This document shows positions 26,217-33,952 of a stretch of 64,000 nt of DNA, in pieces. Positions within the stretch are counted from its first letter, which is position 1. The number at the start of each line of letters is the position of its first letter. A program made the translations under genes and the position numbers. Origin of the DNA: Chloroflexi bacterium HGW-Chloroflexi-10 (GTDB lineage Bacteria > Chloroflexota > Anaerolineae > Anaerolineales > Anaerolineaceae); assembly GCA_002840755.1 (NCBI GenBank), contig PHBZ01000006.1:116020-180019 (forward strand). The letters are read 5' to 3'. The notes beneath the pieces are model-generated. The model made no database searches. It was not told where the DNA came from and worked only from the letters and a program-made list of their open reading frames with translations.

Positions 26217-26248
26217 AGATCACCGGTATATTTGCCGGTGATCTTTTT
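26217..26248 (+). terminator. Rho-independent terminator
   Basis: AGATCACCGG (26217-26226) pairs perfectly with CCGGTGATCT (26235-26244) around an 8-base loop and is followed by a run of T on the plus strand. No clear plus-strand gene ends just before it, so it probably belongs to something lost when the transposase region decayed. Confidence 0.75.
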
Positions 26249-27085
26249 ATCCAGGATCATCAAAAAGGGACGGCATTTTTCCGGTAGACCATCGGTGTCA
26301 GGCTGCGGCCATAACTATAGCTTTACCGTTCTTAACAACCCGCGCAGCAGCGGGTTGAGCGAGGAGCAAATCTGTCAGGCTTTGCTAATATCGGTTGAAG
26401 ATATTGAAAAAGAATTAGCTCGTTTGCAAGCCAAGTATGGTAACCGGGTATGTATAATTCCCGAAAGCCCGCAAACAATCGCGTATCTCCGCGAATGAAA
26501 CCTGGAGGTTGATATAAGCAGAATTCAATCCAAAATCACGTGTTATTTTTACTGGAACTATACCCTGGTTAATAAGTTTCAGGTTTAACTTGGGTAGATT
26601 GATCTTCAACCCATTCTTTTAGTTTTGGGCGGTTCATAGTAAATTGGTACAGAAAATGAAAAGCTCTGACTTCATTATTTTTCTACGCATACATCAAACC
26701 CGACATAGTTTATACTTGTGGATATTCTCAGAAATTTTCTTTTATTTCTTTCGTCAAATCACTTAACAAAAGAACTTTCACAACGGCTCAATAAAGGAAC
26801 GCTTACGCATATTGAAGGTAGTTTTTTATCCCAACATCTCGCGGACATTAATTTTAGAAATGGTTTGAACACCATTCACTCCTCTCTGACAAATTCAGGG
26901 CTTAACCTGTCTATGTTCCGTTTAAAAGAAGAGAAATAATTCATGACTGAACCCTTACCTATTCCCATTACCCCTTGAACTGCGCACCACGTTACAGGAC
27001 ATAGTTGCGTATTTCGGATTATCATGATTAAAGACCAGCTATTCTTTAGCAGGAAAATAATTTTTAGCTTCTTTCGAATAAAAAT
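26249..27085. other. Mostly degenerate region with weak ORFs
   Basis: Two short plus-strand ORFs occur: 26205-26498, whose end reads LSEEQICQALLISVEDIEKEL, and 26718-26939 (73 codons). Neither has a ribosome binding site I trust or a family I recognise. After 26942 a short start MTEPLPIP is followed in another frame by LPLELRTTLQDIVAYFGLS, which looks like a broken gene. The stretch reads as eroded sequence between the transposase relic and the intact module. Confidence 0.4.
26718..26939 (+). CDS. Possible small protein, unrecognised
   Basis: 73 codons with a hydrophobic start (MDILRNFLLFLSS) and a polar rest (GLNLSMFRLKEEK). No good ribosome binding site and no recognised domain. It may be a chance ORF in degenerate sequence. 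Confidence 0.2.
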   Translation: MDILRNFLLFLSSNHLTKELSQRLNKGTLTHIEGSFLSQHLADINFRNGLNTIHSSLTNSGLNLSMFRLKEEK

Positions 27086-27113
27086 TTGGCAAACCCCAAA
27101 ATCTCGTTATAAT
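27086..27113 (+). promoter_or_regulatory. Strong sigma-70-type promoter upstream of the SSB-like gene
   Basis: TTGGCA (27086-27091), a 16-base spacer and a perfect TATAAT (27108-27113). Transcription would start near 27120 and meet a terminator within about 20-50 bases, before the SSB-like gene. Confidence 0.7.
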
Positions 27114-27138
27114 GAAATTAACCATATTTAATCGTCAG

Positions 27139-27172
27139 CCGGACATTTTCTGAAAAAAATGTCCGGTTTTTT
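27139..27172 (+). terminator. Leader terminator (attenuator-like) before the SSB-like gene
   Basis: CCGGACATTTT (27139-27149) pairs perfectly with AAAATGTCCGG (27156-27166), followed by six T. It sits between a strong promoter and the SSB-like gene, so most transcripts from that promoter would end as a ~50-base RNA unless termination is prevented. No antiterminator pairing partner is obvious. Confidence 0.8.
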
Positions 27173-27204
27173 GTTTAATTTACAAGAATCACTAGGAGAT
27201 GACA

Positions 27205-27636
27205 ATGCTGAACGAAATTATGTTGGAAGGAATTGTGGTGCGCGAAACCTGGCGGTATATGAACAGTTTATTTTTTCGCCTGGGAGTTTATCGCGATCAT
27301 GATCTGCCCACCAAACCATTTGACCAGGATCGTGATGCCGCAGATTACATTAATGTGCGCCTGGATGGCGGGGCAAATGGGTTGATCCAGATTCGCCGTG
27401 GAATGCGTCTGAGAGTACATGGCTTTATGCAGTCCCGCGATTTTCAGGAAAGCCTGGAAGAGTTTATCGGAAAGGCCAGAAAAAATAATCACGCTGAATT
27501 ATTCATTGAAACTAAAGGATTGCACCCTAACCAGATTCTAATTGATCGTAATACAGTTGAAGTCGTTGCCCGTCGTTTGGTCGTTCTTGAGAATGGCAGC
27601 GAGAAAAAAGAAAAGATCAATAACGTTGTGGAATAA
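27205..27636 (+). CDS. SSB-like OB-fold protein
   Basis: 143 residues from the ATG at 27205, 6 bases after AGGAG; the ATG at 27199 is too close to that site. LNEIMLEGIVVRETWRYM and FRLGVYRD, then YINVRLDG, GMRLRVHGFMQSRDFQESL and a final strand NTVEVVARRLVVL follow the strand order of single-stranded DNA-binding proteins. It lacks the acidic, Gly-rich SSB tail ending in DDIPF. Likely the element's own SSB for its replication or transfer. First gene of the plus-strand module, behind the attenuator-like leader, and followed by a terminator. Confidence 0.7.
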   Translation: MLNEIMLEGIVVRETWRYMNSLFFRLGVYRDHDLPTKPFDQDRDAADYINVRLDGGANGLIQIRRGMRLRVHGFMQSRDFQESLEEFIGKARKNNHAELFIETKGLHPNQILIDRNTVEVVARRLVVLENGSEKKEKINNVVE

Positions 27637-27717
27637 TCTCGTTCTTATCACAGTAAGTTACTCAAAAGCGCAAATTACCTGTAAGTAAACCACGTTGCCC
27701 CCGCTTCGTGTTCCAAA

Positions 27718-27772
27718 GGAGGATCACAAGGATGCTCTCGAAAAGAGTGCCTCTGTGTATCCTCCCATTTTT
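27718..27772 (+). terminator. Terminator after the SSB-like gene
   Basis: GGAGGAT (27718-27724) pairs with ATCCTCC (27759-27765); the stem continues with small bulges through CACA/TGTG and CTCT/AGAG to a tetraloop-sized tip. ATTTTTATTT follows. It ends the SSB-like transcript about 80 bases after the stop codon. Confidence 0.75.
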
Positions 27773-28094
27773 ATTTAACTTGCAGAAAGGATTGGCACCT
27801 TAATAAATAACCCATTCGGGTTCATATTTCACAAGGAGAATCATCATTTGCGTAGGTAATCAACGAATGGTTACCTACGCTTACTTATATCAGGGAAGCA
27901 AACCCGAAGAAATCATTCTATGGTTTCCTGGGGTTTGCTGCTCTGATTTTCAGAGAAGTGACTATTGAACGTTGGCAAGATGTAAAAAACTTTGAACGTT
28001 TGTTATTTCAAATCCATAGGAGGATACAGGCTTGAATACAAGAGGATCAAACGAAATCACCATTACAACGATTATCAAAGAACAGGAGGAACAT
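27773..28094 (+). other. Intergenic region with two stem-loops and paired AACGTT motifs
   Basis: CACAAGGAGAA at 27831-27841 is the ribosome-binding string used by real genes of this module, but no ATG follows; an ATT 5 bases on would open about 40 codons (CVGNQRMVTYAYLYQGSKPE...), so a small gene with a rare start or a relic is possible. Inside it lie two perfect stems, 27850-27859 with 27871-27880 (GCGTAGGTAA) and 27897-27905 with 27931-27939 (AGCAAACCC). AACGTTGG at 27968 and AACGTTTG at 27995 form a pair spaced 27 bases that recurs near 32.7 kb. Confidence 0.45.
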
Positions 28095-28439
28095 ATGATC
28101 AAAGCAGAAATTACGATTGGTTCGTGCACAGGAGAAACCAGTATTGCGGTAGAGATATTGGAGAAGGGACCACGGCCCGGAACGGTTTGGGTGTGTGCAT
28201 TGGATGGTCTGAAGCCATTCACAAAATTTAGTCATGGCGGGCCATATCAGGATGACACAACGATTGTCCTGATTCCGAGTTTGCGTGATGTTCATATCGA
28301 TACTGAATCGAATGAAACCAGGGATCAGGTGTTGTTGAGCAAAATTGGATTGTGTGACTCCGATCTTAAGTTGCCGCCACCTATTCCGCTGGATTGTTTT
28401 CTGGAGGGAATGTATGAAGACCGGACATGTATTGAATGA
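28095..28439 (+). CDS. Unrecognised 114-residue protein of the replication module
   Basis: The start at 28095 has AGGAGG 5 bases before it. The product is mainly beta-strand-like (MIKAEITIGSCTGETSIAVEIL, then TVWVCALDGLKPFTKF) with no domain I know. Its end overlaps the next gene by 26 bases, so the two are likely translationally coupled. Confidence 0.65.
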   Translation: MIKAEITIGSCTGETSIAVEILEKGPRPGTVWVCALDGLKPFTKFSHGGPYQDDTTIVLIPSLRDVHIDTESNETRDQVLLSKIGLCDSDLKLPPPIPLDCFLEGMYEDRTCIE

Positions 28440-28986
28440 TACCAACATCACAGAGTTACGCCGTGTTCCTAAGTCTACAATTCTCAGGAAACAGCTAATC
28501 CGCGAGGAAACCCGGAAATCTACGCCAACTGTAACAATCTACGGTTGCCAATATCTGGTGGATTTTGACTCTGGTTATGATCAACGCTTCCATCGGGTCA
28601 ACAAAAACAAAGAATGCGACTGTGGTGCAGCCTATTGCGAAGCGATCGAAATCGTCAGGCAATATTTACAGGCTGGTGGCGTCCGTGCACCGGACCCGGC
28701 TACTGCATTCGCCTGCCCAATCTGTGGCAGTAAGATCTATCGTGACCCGATCTGGGATAGTCGCACGAGTAAGGAGCCTGGTTGGCGCTGTGCCAGAGGC
28801 GGGTTAGGTCATTTTCTACAAGCCAGATCCGATCGTATTCGCAAACAGTTTGCTGAACACCCCTGGCTGATTCCGCCCGCACCCGGTTATCCCGGTGTGC
28901 GGCGTGATGAAGTGCTGACTTCTACTGAATGCGAAGCCATCCAGCGCAAGGTGTATCTCGAAAGCGGATACGACCCAACTGCATGA
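28414..28986 (+). CDS. Unrecognised zinc-ribbon protein
   Basis: 190 residues from the ATG at 28414, 5 bases after GGAGGG. It has a Cys-rich stretch ECDCGAAYCEA and a probable zinc ribbon CPICGSKIY ... WRCARGG. The middle resembles SWIM-type zinc proteins in its CxC...C pattern, but the usual final CxH is not clear. A nucleic-acid-binding accessory of the element is the simplest guess. Coupled to the preceding gene by overlap; a stem-loop follows the stop. Confidence 0.6.
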   Translation: MKTGHVLNDTNITELRRVPKSTILRKQLIREETRKSTPTVTIYGCQYLVDFDSGYDQRFHRVNKNKECDCGAAYCEAIEIVRQYLQAGGVRAPDPATAFACPICGSKIYRDPIWDSRTSKEPGWRCARGGLGHFLQARSDRIRKQFAEHPWLIPPAPGYPGVRRDEVLTSTECEAIQRKVYLESGYDPTA

Positions 28987-28997
28987 ACCACACAACC

Positions 28998-29040
28998 CCA
29001 CCCGAGGGGGCAGCGTCCCTCCATGGGTGGTCTGTCCCCT
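28998..29040 (+). promoter_or_regulatory. Stem-loop before radC-like gene
   Basis: CCACCC (28998-29003) pairs with GGGTGG (29035-29040), extended inward by GAGGG with CCCTC. It lies 24 bases before the RadC-like start, with no T tract, so processing or mRNA stability is more likely than termination. Confidence 0.55.
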
Positions 29041-29063
29041 TCTATTTAATACAGGAGACAGAC

Positions 29064-29780
29064 ATGAACAACTCACAATTGGCTTTTTTTCAAGGCCAAC
29101 AAAACAAGACCTATGTTTTACCCCGACTCAAACAACTACCCATCCAAGAACATCCGACATCACGCGTAGCACAAGATTCAGATGCGTGCAGCCTGGCTGA
29201 ATTGCTGGCCGTCATCATCGGCGGCTCGACACAAATCGAAATCGCAGACCGCCTGCTGGCCCAATTCAACACCATCCAAAAGATCGCCCAGGCGCATGCC
29301 AATGAAATCAGCAGTATTCCCGGCATCACCAATCTGACTGCTTTGCGGCTCAAGGCCGCTCTTGCGCTGGGTCGCAAATTGCTGCAGCCCGAAGATGAAC
29401 GCCCGGCGATTCATTCTCCGCTAGACGCAGCCCAGATTCTGATGCCCATGCTGGCGCATCGCGAACAGGAATACCTGATCGTCATGACCCTCGACACCCG
29501 TAACCGTATGTTGGATGTCAGCGAGATTTATCACGGCTCGCTCAATTCTTCCATGGTGCGTGTGGGTGAGCTTTTCAAACCGGCTCTGCAGCGCAATGCA
29601 GCCGGAATACTGGTTGCACATAATCACCCGTCGGGTGACCCCACGCCAAGCCCGGAAGATATCACCGTCACGCGGGCTATCGTCCAGGCAGGTAAACTTC
29701 TGGATGTTTCGGTTCTGGATCACATGGTCATCGGGTTATCTAAATGGTCATCTTTAAAGGAAAAAAACTTAGGCTTTTAA
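29064..29780 (+). CDS. radC: RadC-family (JAMM/MPN+) protein
   Basis: 238 residues from the ATG at 29064 with AGGAG before it. The C-terminal JAMM metal site reads HNHPSGDPTPSPED, with an upstream Glu in the EIYHGSLNSSMVRVGE strand. A helix-hairpin-helix-like segment (ISSIPGITNLTALRLKAALALG) precedes it, as in chromosomal RadC/UPF0758 proteins. RadC copies are frequent on mobile elements and may help replication or act against host restriction; the true activity of the family is unsettled. Part of the plus-strand module between a zinc-ribbon gene and an unknown acidic protein. Confidence 0.9.
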   Translation: MNNSQLAFFQGQQNKTYVLPRLKQLPIQEHPTSRVAQDSDACSLAELLAVIIGGSTQIEIADRLLAQFNTIQKIAQAHANEISSIPGITNLTALRLKAALALGRKLLQPEDERPAIHSPLDAAQILMPMLAHREQEYLIVMTLDTRNRMLDVSEIYHGSLNSSMVRVGELFKPALQRNAAGILVAHNHPSGDPTPSPEDITVTRAIVQAGKLLDVSVLDHMVIGLSKWSSLKEKNLGF

Positions 29781-29799
29781 ATACACAAGGAGAAAAACA

Positions 29800-30240
29800 A
29801 TGGCAACTGATTCAGTTCTCACACTACAACAATTGGAATACATTGAAACCGGCTTTGAAGTCTCCCGAAATCTGGCACAGGCTGGCTTCAATATGGAGGC
29901 ACCTGCCTTAACACTGACCTGGGGACAGGTCGCCGAAACACTGGCACATACTCTGGTTGATTACGGCCTGACGCCGGATCGTCTGGAGGAAGAAACCCTG
30001 CCGGATCTGGCCAGACTGGTACAACAGTCACTCCATGATGGAGTAACGCTCAACTGGCAAGATATCATTCGAATGCAGGTCACCGCTCACCCGGGAATCA
30101 ATACATTGCTCGAATTTTCGGATATGGAAGATGACGAAGGACCGCTCACCGAACAGTACGAAAACGCTACCCGCCTGGGTGACGATGAAGGTTGTTGGAC
30201 GGATTGCAGCGCTTCTGCCGGATGCTTTGACGACTTCTAA
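29800..30240 (+). CDS. Unrecognised acidic 146-residue protein
   Basis: CACAAGGAGAA precedes the ATG. The product is acidic and mostly helical (LTLQQLEYIETGFEVSRNLAQAGF, LTWGQVAETLAHTLVDYGL), with an acidic, Cys-containing tail DDEGCWTDCSASAGCFDDF. No known domain. The tail could bind a metal or a partner; no function is claimed. Followed by a perfect stem-loop and then dnaN. Confidence 0.6.
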   Translation: MATDSVLTLQQLEYIETGFEVSRNLAQAGFNMEAPALTLTWGQVAETLAHTLVDYGLTPDRLEEETLPDLARLVQQSLHDGVTLNWQDIIRMQVTAHPGINTLLEFSDMEDDEGPLTEQYENATRLGDDEGCWTDCSASAGCFDDF

Positions 30241-30250
30241 ACATACAGCC

Positions 30251-30279
30251 AACCGCAGGATCCCATAGGTCCTGCGGTT
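30251..30279 (+). promoter_or_regulatory. Stem-loop before dnaN
   Basis: AACCGCAGGA (30251-30260) pairs perfectly with TCCTGCGGTT (30270-30279). No T tract follows. It belongs to the series of stem-loops that stand before the genes of this module. Confidence 0.6.
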
Positions 30280-30319
30280 ACCCTAAAACACCATCAGATA
30301 CATCACAAGGAGAATCAAC

Positions 30320-31456
30320 ATGACATGCAAAGTGACATTGCAAAAGAATAGTTTCGCCGAAAGCCTGGCTATTGTCGGCCGGGCGGTTGGCACGCACACC
30401 CACCTACCAGTATTGTCCAATATTTTGCTCAGCAAGGATCAGGGGCAAATCCGTCTTTCAGCCACCAACCTGACCTTATGTGTCACCACCTGGCTGGATG
30501 CGCAGTTGGACGGCGACCTGGCGTTGACCCTGCCGGCCAAAACCCTGACCGATGTGATCAACTCCCTGTCGGAACCACAAGTGATTATTACTGCCAACGG
30601 AAAACCGGAGGCGGCTATCAATTGCGGAACTTACAAAGGGACCGTTAAAGGCATTGAAGCCAGCGAATATCCGGAAATTCCGGCTTTTGATATCTCGAAT
30701 GGAGTTTCGATAAACGCTAATACCTTGAAAGAGATGATCCGGAAAGTGGTCTTTGCTACCTCACTGGATGAAAGTCGGCCGGTGCTCAATGGGGTTCTGG
30801 TCAGTATGATTGAAAGAATACTTACGATGGTGGCAACGGATGGTTTTCGCCTCACCCATTGCACCAGCGAACTGTCGACTTCGTTGGGAAAACGACAGGT
30901 ATTAATACCGGCTGTAGCTTTGAAGGAAGTACTTCGTATTCTGACAACCACACGTGTTCAGCAGATCACCCTGGTTCTCCCACCTGTGGGCAACCAGATC
31001 GTGCTTCACTGTGAGAATGTTCAGATCGTTTCACAGCTGATCGACGGTAAATATCCGGAATACCAGGCGATCATTCCCAAAAGCCACAAGACCCGGGTCA
31101 TCGTGCCGCAAGTGGAATTGATCAAAGCCTGTAAACAAGCCAGTATCATCGCCCGTGAAGGCAGCAATATTGTCCGTTTCCACCTGGTTCCCGGGATGGA
31201 AAAAAGTGGCAAAATGCGTCTGTCCGCCGAGTCGGACGAAACCGGCGCCAGTGAAATAGAACTGGCTGCTACAGTGGAAGGACAACCATTGGAGATTGCC
31301 TTCAATGTCAAATACTTGCTGGATGGATTGGAAGTATTGCCGGGTGGCGATGTGATCATTGAAACCAATGCATTCAACACCCCGGCCAAGATTCGTTCAG
31401 CCAGAGAGGAGGACTATTACTACATATTGATGCCGATGCATATTGACGGTAAATAA
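30320..31456 (+). CDS. dnaN: DNA polymerase III beta subunit (sliding clamp)
   Basis: 378 residues, the normal length. The three repeated clamp folds can be followed: KNSFAESLAIVGRAVGTHTHLPVLSNILL at the start, DESRPVLNGVLVSM and VATDGFRLTHC in the second, and the closing EEDYYYILMPMHI. The clamp tethers polymerase to DNA. A copy among RadC, SSB and helicase genes, away from dnaA or recF, is very probably an additional element-borne clamp and not the chromosomal one; that is inference from context. AAGGAG precedes the ATG and a stem-loop follows the stop. Confidence 0.93.
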   Translation: MTCKVTLQKNSFAESLAIVGRAVGTHTHLPVLSNILLSKDQGQIRLSATNLTLCVTTWLDAQLDGDLALTLPAKTLTDVINSLSEPQVIITANGKPEAAINCGTYKGTVKGIEASEYPEIPAFDISNGVSINANTLKEMIRKVVFATSLDESRPVLNGVLVSMIERILTMVATDGFRLTHCTSELSTSLGKRQVLIPAVALKEVLRILTTTRVQQITLVLPPVGNQIVLHCENVQIVSQLIDGKYPEYQAIIPKSHKTRVIVPQVELIKACKQASIIAREGSNIVRFHLVPGMEKSGKMRLSAESDETGASEIELAATVEGQPLEIAFNVKYLLDGLEVLPGGDVIIETNAFNTPAKIRSAREEDYYYILMPMHIDGK

Positions 31457-31462
31457 CAGAAC

Positions 31463-31482
31463 GGGGGAGTACTAGCTCCCCC
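31463..31482. terminator. Bidirectional terminator between dnaN and the nuclease gene
   Basis: GGGGGAG (31463-31469) pairs perfectly with CTCCCCC (31476-31482) in the gap between two converging genes. The T content after it is only moderate on the plus strand. Confidence 0.6.
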
Positions 31483-31495
31483 AAATTCTTGCTTT

Positions 31496-32518
31496 CTAGA
31501 AATAATAGAGTTCTTGATACCAGCGACCCCATTCATTCAATTCCGGATCGTTGATCTCCTTTGCTTTGTTAATCAATTTATCAGATGGAAATTCGAATAA
31601 CCGGTCATTGAAACCAATTAAATTTTTATATTCAGAAATGGAAGGCTGTAAAGAATCATTTCGGGGATGGTACACAACAGAGAAATAGACCTTTTTGTAT
31701 GGCCATTTCGGTGAGGTTGATGCTTCAAGACTTGTAGCGAGCAGCTGGTTCCGCCATAACTGGTTCATTCCGCCTTTGAAAGGACATTGGTTGTATGCTC
31801 TTATACGATCAGCATCAAAAGGTGAGGTATCCTGCAGTGTGATATGCCAATATCGGAAATTACACTTGCTGTGATAATAGCAAAGTTTTTTATTGTCCAG
31901 AATTGCGGAAGCCGGTGCGCAAGCATTTGAGGGAGTACGCCCCTTGCTCTTAAAACCTCCGCAAGTTGTAAACTCCGCTTCTGTTAATTTATGCTCAATC
32001 AACCACAGGTTGAGATCGCCTTGATGATCATAGTAAGCTATTGCAATATCTGCATCTGTACCGCTTACATTCGTATGGTCATTAAGTACATTATCAGGTT
32101 CATCCCAAAACTCAATTCGATATCCCATGTCCAGATAATTAATCGCAATCTCATGGAGGTCTGTTTTTACTGAGCCAAGAACCTTGGCAGCAATCAATGG
32201 ATCCTTCAATAGAGGTAAGAACAAATTAACGCATGCGGCCTGAGAGCTTGCCATATGTCCAAGAAACTTATGGGATTTAAATTGAAATTTTTGTTGATGA
32301 TCCAGGAATCGTTCTTTAATGGGGTTATATAACGGATCATGTTCAGCCTTTATTTCATCGGGTAATAGAGCATCATAGGGAGTATGTTGATAAAACCCCG
32401 GTTCCCGGGTCAAATGAGCCCACTTCCAATTGATCAAATGCACGTACATTTGGATCTGAAAATCGGTAAGTTCATTTGGTAGTCGATACTTTTTCCCCTC
32501 AATTTCATATATCTTCAT
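31496..32518 (-). CDS. PGN_0703-type PD-(D/E)XK nuclease
   Basis: 340 residues. The nuclease core is GTDADIAIAYYD (Asp155, Asp157) followed by LWLIEHKL with the E-x-K pair Glu175/Lys177. A Cys-containing loop (TTCGGFKSKGR) and YWHITLQDTSPF follow, as in the PGN_0703 family of putative restriction endonucleases. It lies alone on the opposite strand between dnaN and the next module gene, so it looks like an inserted cargo gene. No partner methyltransferase is adjacent. Target specificity is unknown. Confidence 0.72.
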   Translation of the reverse strand: MKIYEIEGKKYRLPNELTDFQIQMYVHLINWKWAHLTREPGFYQHTPYDALLPDEIKAEHDPLYNPIKERFLDHQQKFQFKSHKFLGHMASSQAACVNLFLPLLKDPLIAAKVLGSVKTDLHEIAINYLDMGYRIEFWDEPDNVLNDHTNVSGTDADIAIAYYDHQGDLNLWLIEHKLTEAEFTTCGGFKSKGRTPSNACAPASAILDNKKLCYYHSKCNFRYWHITLQDTSPFDADRIRAYNQCPFKGGMNQLWRNQLLATSLEASTSPKWPYKKVYFSVVYHPRNDSLQPSISEYKNLIGFNDRLFEFPSDKLINKAKEINDPELNEWGRWYQELYYF

Positions 32519-32746
32519 AATAACGTCCGTTTTTCGAATAAATTGGGATTGTGAGAGAAGACCTTATTCATTGTACATGAGAATGGGCAGGACATAAAAC
32601 CTGGTCGCTGAAATTCTTTCCTTATTTCAGGCACTTGGTTTGTTGTTCTGCTATGCACATGCATACAGACACTCTTTAACGTTGGTCAGTTTTACCATAA
32701 TTCAACGTTGGCTATTCAAACCATATTCAATCCACAGGAGGAACAC
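32519..32746. promoter_or_regulatory. Divergent promoter region with paired AACGTTGG motifs
   Basis: Two direct copies of AACGTTGG (32678-32685 and 32704-32711), 26 bases apart, stand before the 355-residue gene; the same arrangement occurs at 27968/27995 before the 28095 gene. The spacing suggests a shared regulator or shared promoter elements. AGGAGG precedes the ATG at 32747. Confidence 0.45.
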
Positions 32747-33814
32747 ATGAACCAACACGAAGACAAATACCTGCGCGAAAAAATAAATCGCATCATTGAG
32801 CGTCAAAAGGAGGGCAAAATTATCATTGCCAGCCACAAAGATGGCAGCGGCCTACCCACCCGGGAAGATTTGGAACAGGGTCTGATCCGCGCTGCTCACC
32901 CGTATGACTATGCTGTTGGCAAAGCTGGTTTTCTTAAGTACGATTCGGAAATCGGCATGTACGAATTCATCGTAAACCCGGGTGAAAAACAGCCTTCTGT
33001 TTTGGCAAATTACAAACAGCTCAGCCTGGCGGAAGCCGCCCTGGACGAACCGAGACGGAGAATTGAGATCCAAAACGGTGATACGAATGTGGTCTTCACC
33101 CACGTACAGCATTGGAAAAATTTGTATGAATTGTTGCGTGAGGTGAATACCGAACTGGCCCGTCTAAATAGCGGAATCGTCGTCTGGAAAATCAATCAAG
33201 TCAACAATGAACAAGCCGAGGTAGAAGAACACCTATATCACGAAGCAGTTCCCCAACTGCGTAATGGACAGGCTCTGGCTTACATCAGCGGCTATGCCTA
33301 TGATGAAGATCGTATCCCGGCGTATATTGGCCTGGTCGGTTACAAAACCAGTCTTGAATCCCTGCGCGTTACCCTCTTTTCGGGGAAGACTCTGCAGATG
33401 GTGCAGGAAGGTGTCGGTGATGTCTGGCTAACCCCCAGGGACCGCTATGAACAGGTCTGGCAGCCTATGCCGGAGTACACCAGCCATCAGGTTGGTTCTA
33501 TCTCCCGGATGGCTGTCCCCGGTAAATGGGAACCTGAAGACCAGTATGCCTATCTGCTTGTCTTTCATGGCAGCGTCGATCCGGCTCAGGAGCTGATCCG
33601 CCTCTTCATTGAGCGGCTCAAAGAGGCTCTCGAAATGCCGATTATGGATGAATGGGCGCTGGTGCTCTGGAAACTTGCTCAGCACCAGAAACTGGTACAG
33701 TCCCTCACTACTGGTGGCGACTGCCTGCTTGGTGCTCGCATCAACTTGCAGGCCAACTGGCAGGAACTGCTGGAGAATCTGCTGATTAATCAAGAAATCT
33801 CACTCGCGAACTAA
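32747..33814 (+). CDS. Unrecognised 355-residue protein of the replication module
   Basis: The start at 32747 has AGGAGG 6 bases before it; an upstream in-frame start at 32708 is unlikely. The N-terminus is charged and helical (LREKINRIIERQKEGKI), followed by mixed alpha/beta sequence with no motif I recognise. Codon usage and G+C match the neighbouring helicase gene. It lies between the nuclease insertion and a long stem-loop leading to the methyltransferase-helicase gene. No function is claimed. Confidence 0.7.
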   Translation: MNQHEDKYLREKINRIIERQKEGKIIIASHKDGSGLPTREDLEQGLIRAAHPYDYAVGKAGFLKYDSEIGMYEFIVNPGEKQPSVLANYKQLSLAEAALDEPRRRIEIQNGDTNVVFTHVQHWKNLYELLREVNTELARLNSGIVVWKINQVNNEQAEVEEHLYHEAVPQLRNGQALAYISGYAYDEDRIPAYIGLVGYKTSLESLRVTLFSGKTLQMVQEGVGDVWLTPRDRYEQVWQPMPEYTSHQVGSISRMAVPGKWEPEDQYAYLLVFHGSVDPAQELIRLFIERLKEALEMPIMDEWALVLWKLAQHQKLVQSLTTGGDCLLGARINLQANWQELLENLLINQEISLAN

Positions 33815-33841
33815 TCCAAGGTAAATCACGATTTATTTCAC

Positions 33842-33932
33842 CCCGGAGAGGGCGTACGTTGCTGCCCTTCAAGGGGTGCGACGCGTCTTCTCCGGGAATT
33901 ATTTAATTCCTGCTCCCTGCAAATTGCAGGAA
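33842..33932 (+). promoter_or_regulatory. Two stem-loops before the methyltransferase-helicase gene
   Basis: CCCGGAGA (33842-33849) pairs with TCTCCGGG (33889-33896) around a GC-rich insert, and TTCCTGC (33907-33913) pairs with GCAGGAA (33926-33932). CACAAGGAGAA then leads to the ATG at 33953. Same arrangement as the other leaders in this module. Confidence 0.6.
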
Positions 33933-33952
33933 GCAACCACAAGGAGAAAGAC

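Noticed and set aside
28047..28451. Minus-strand ORF of 134 codons
   Set aside because: It is opposite two coupled plus-strand genes with good ribosome binding sites.
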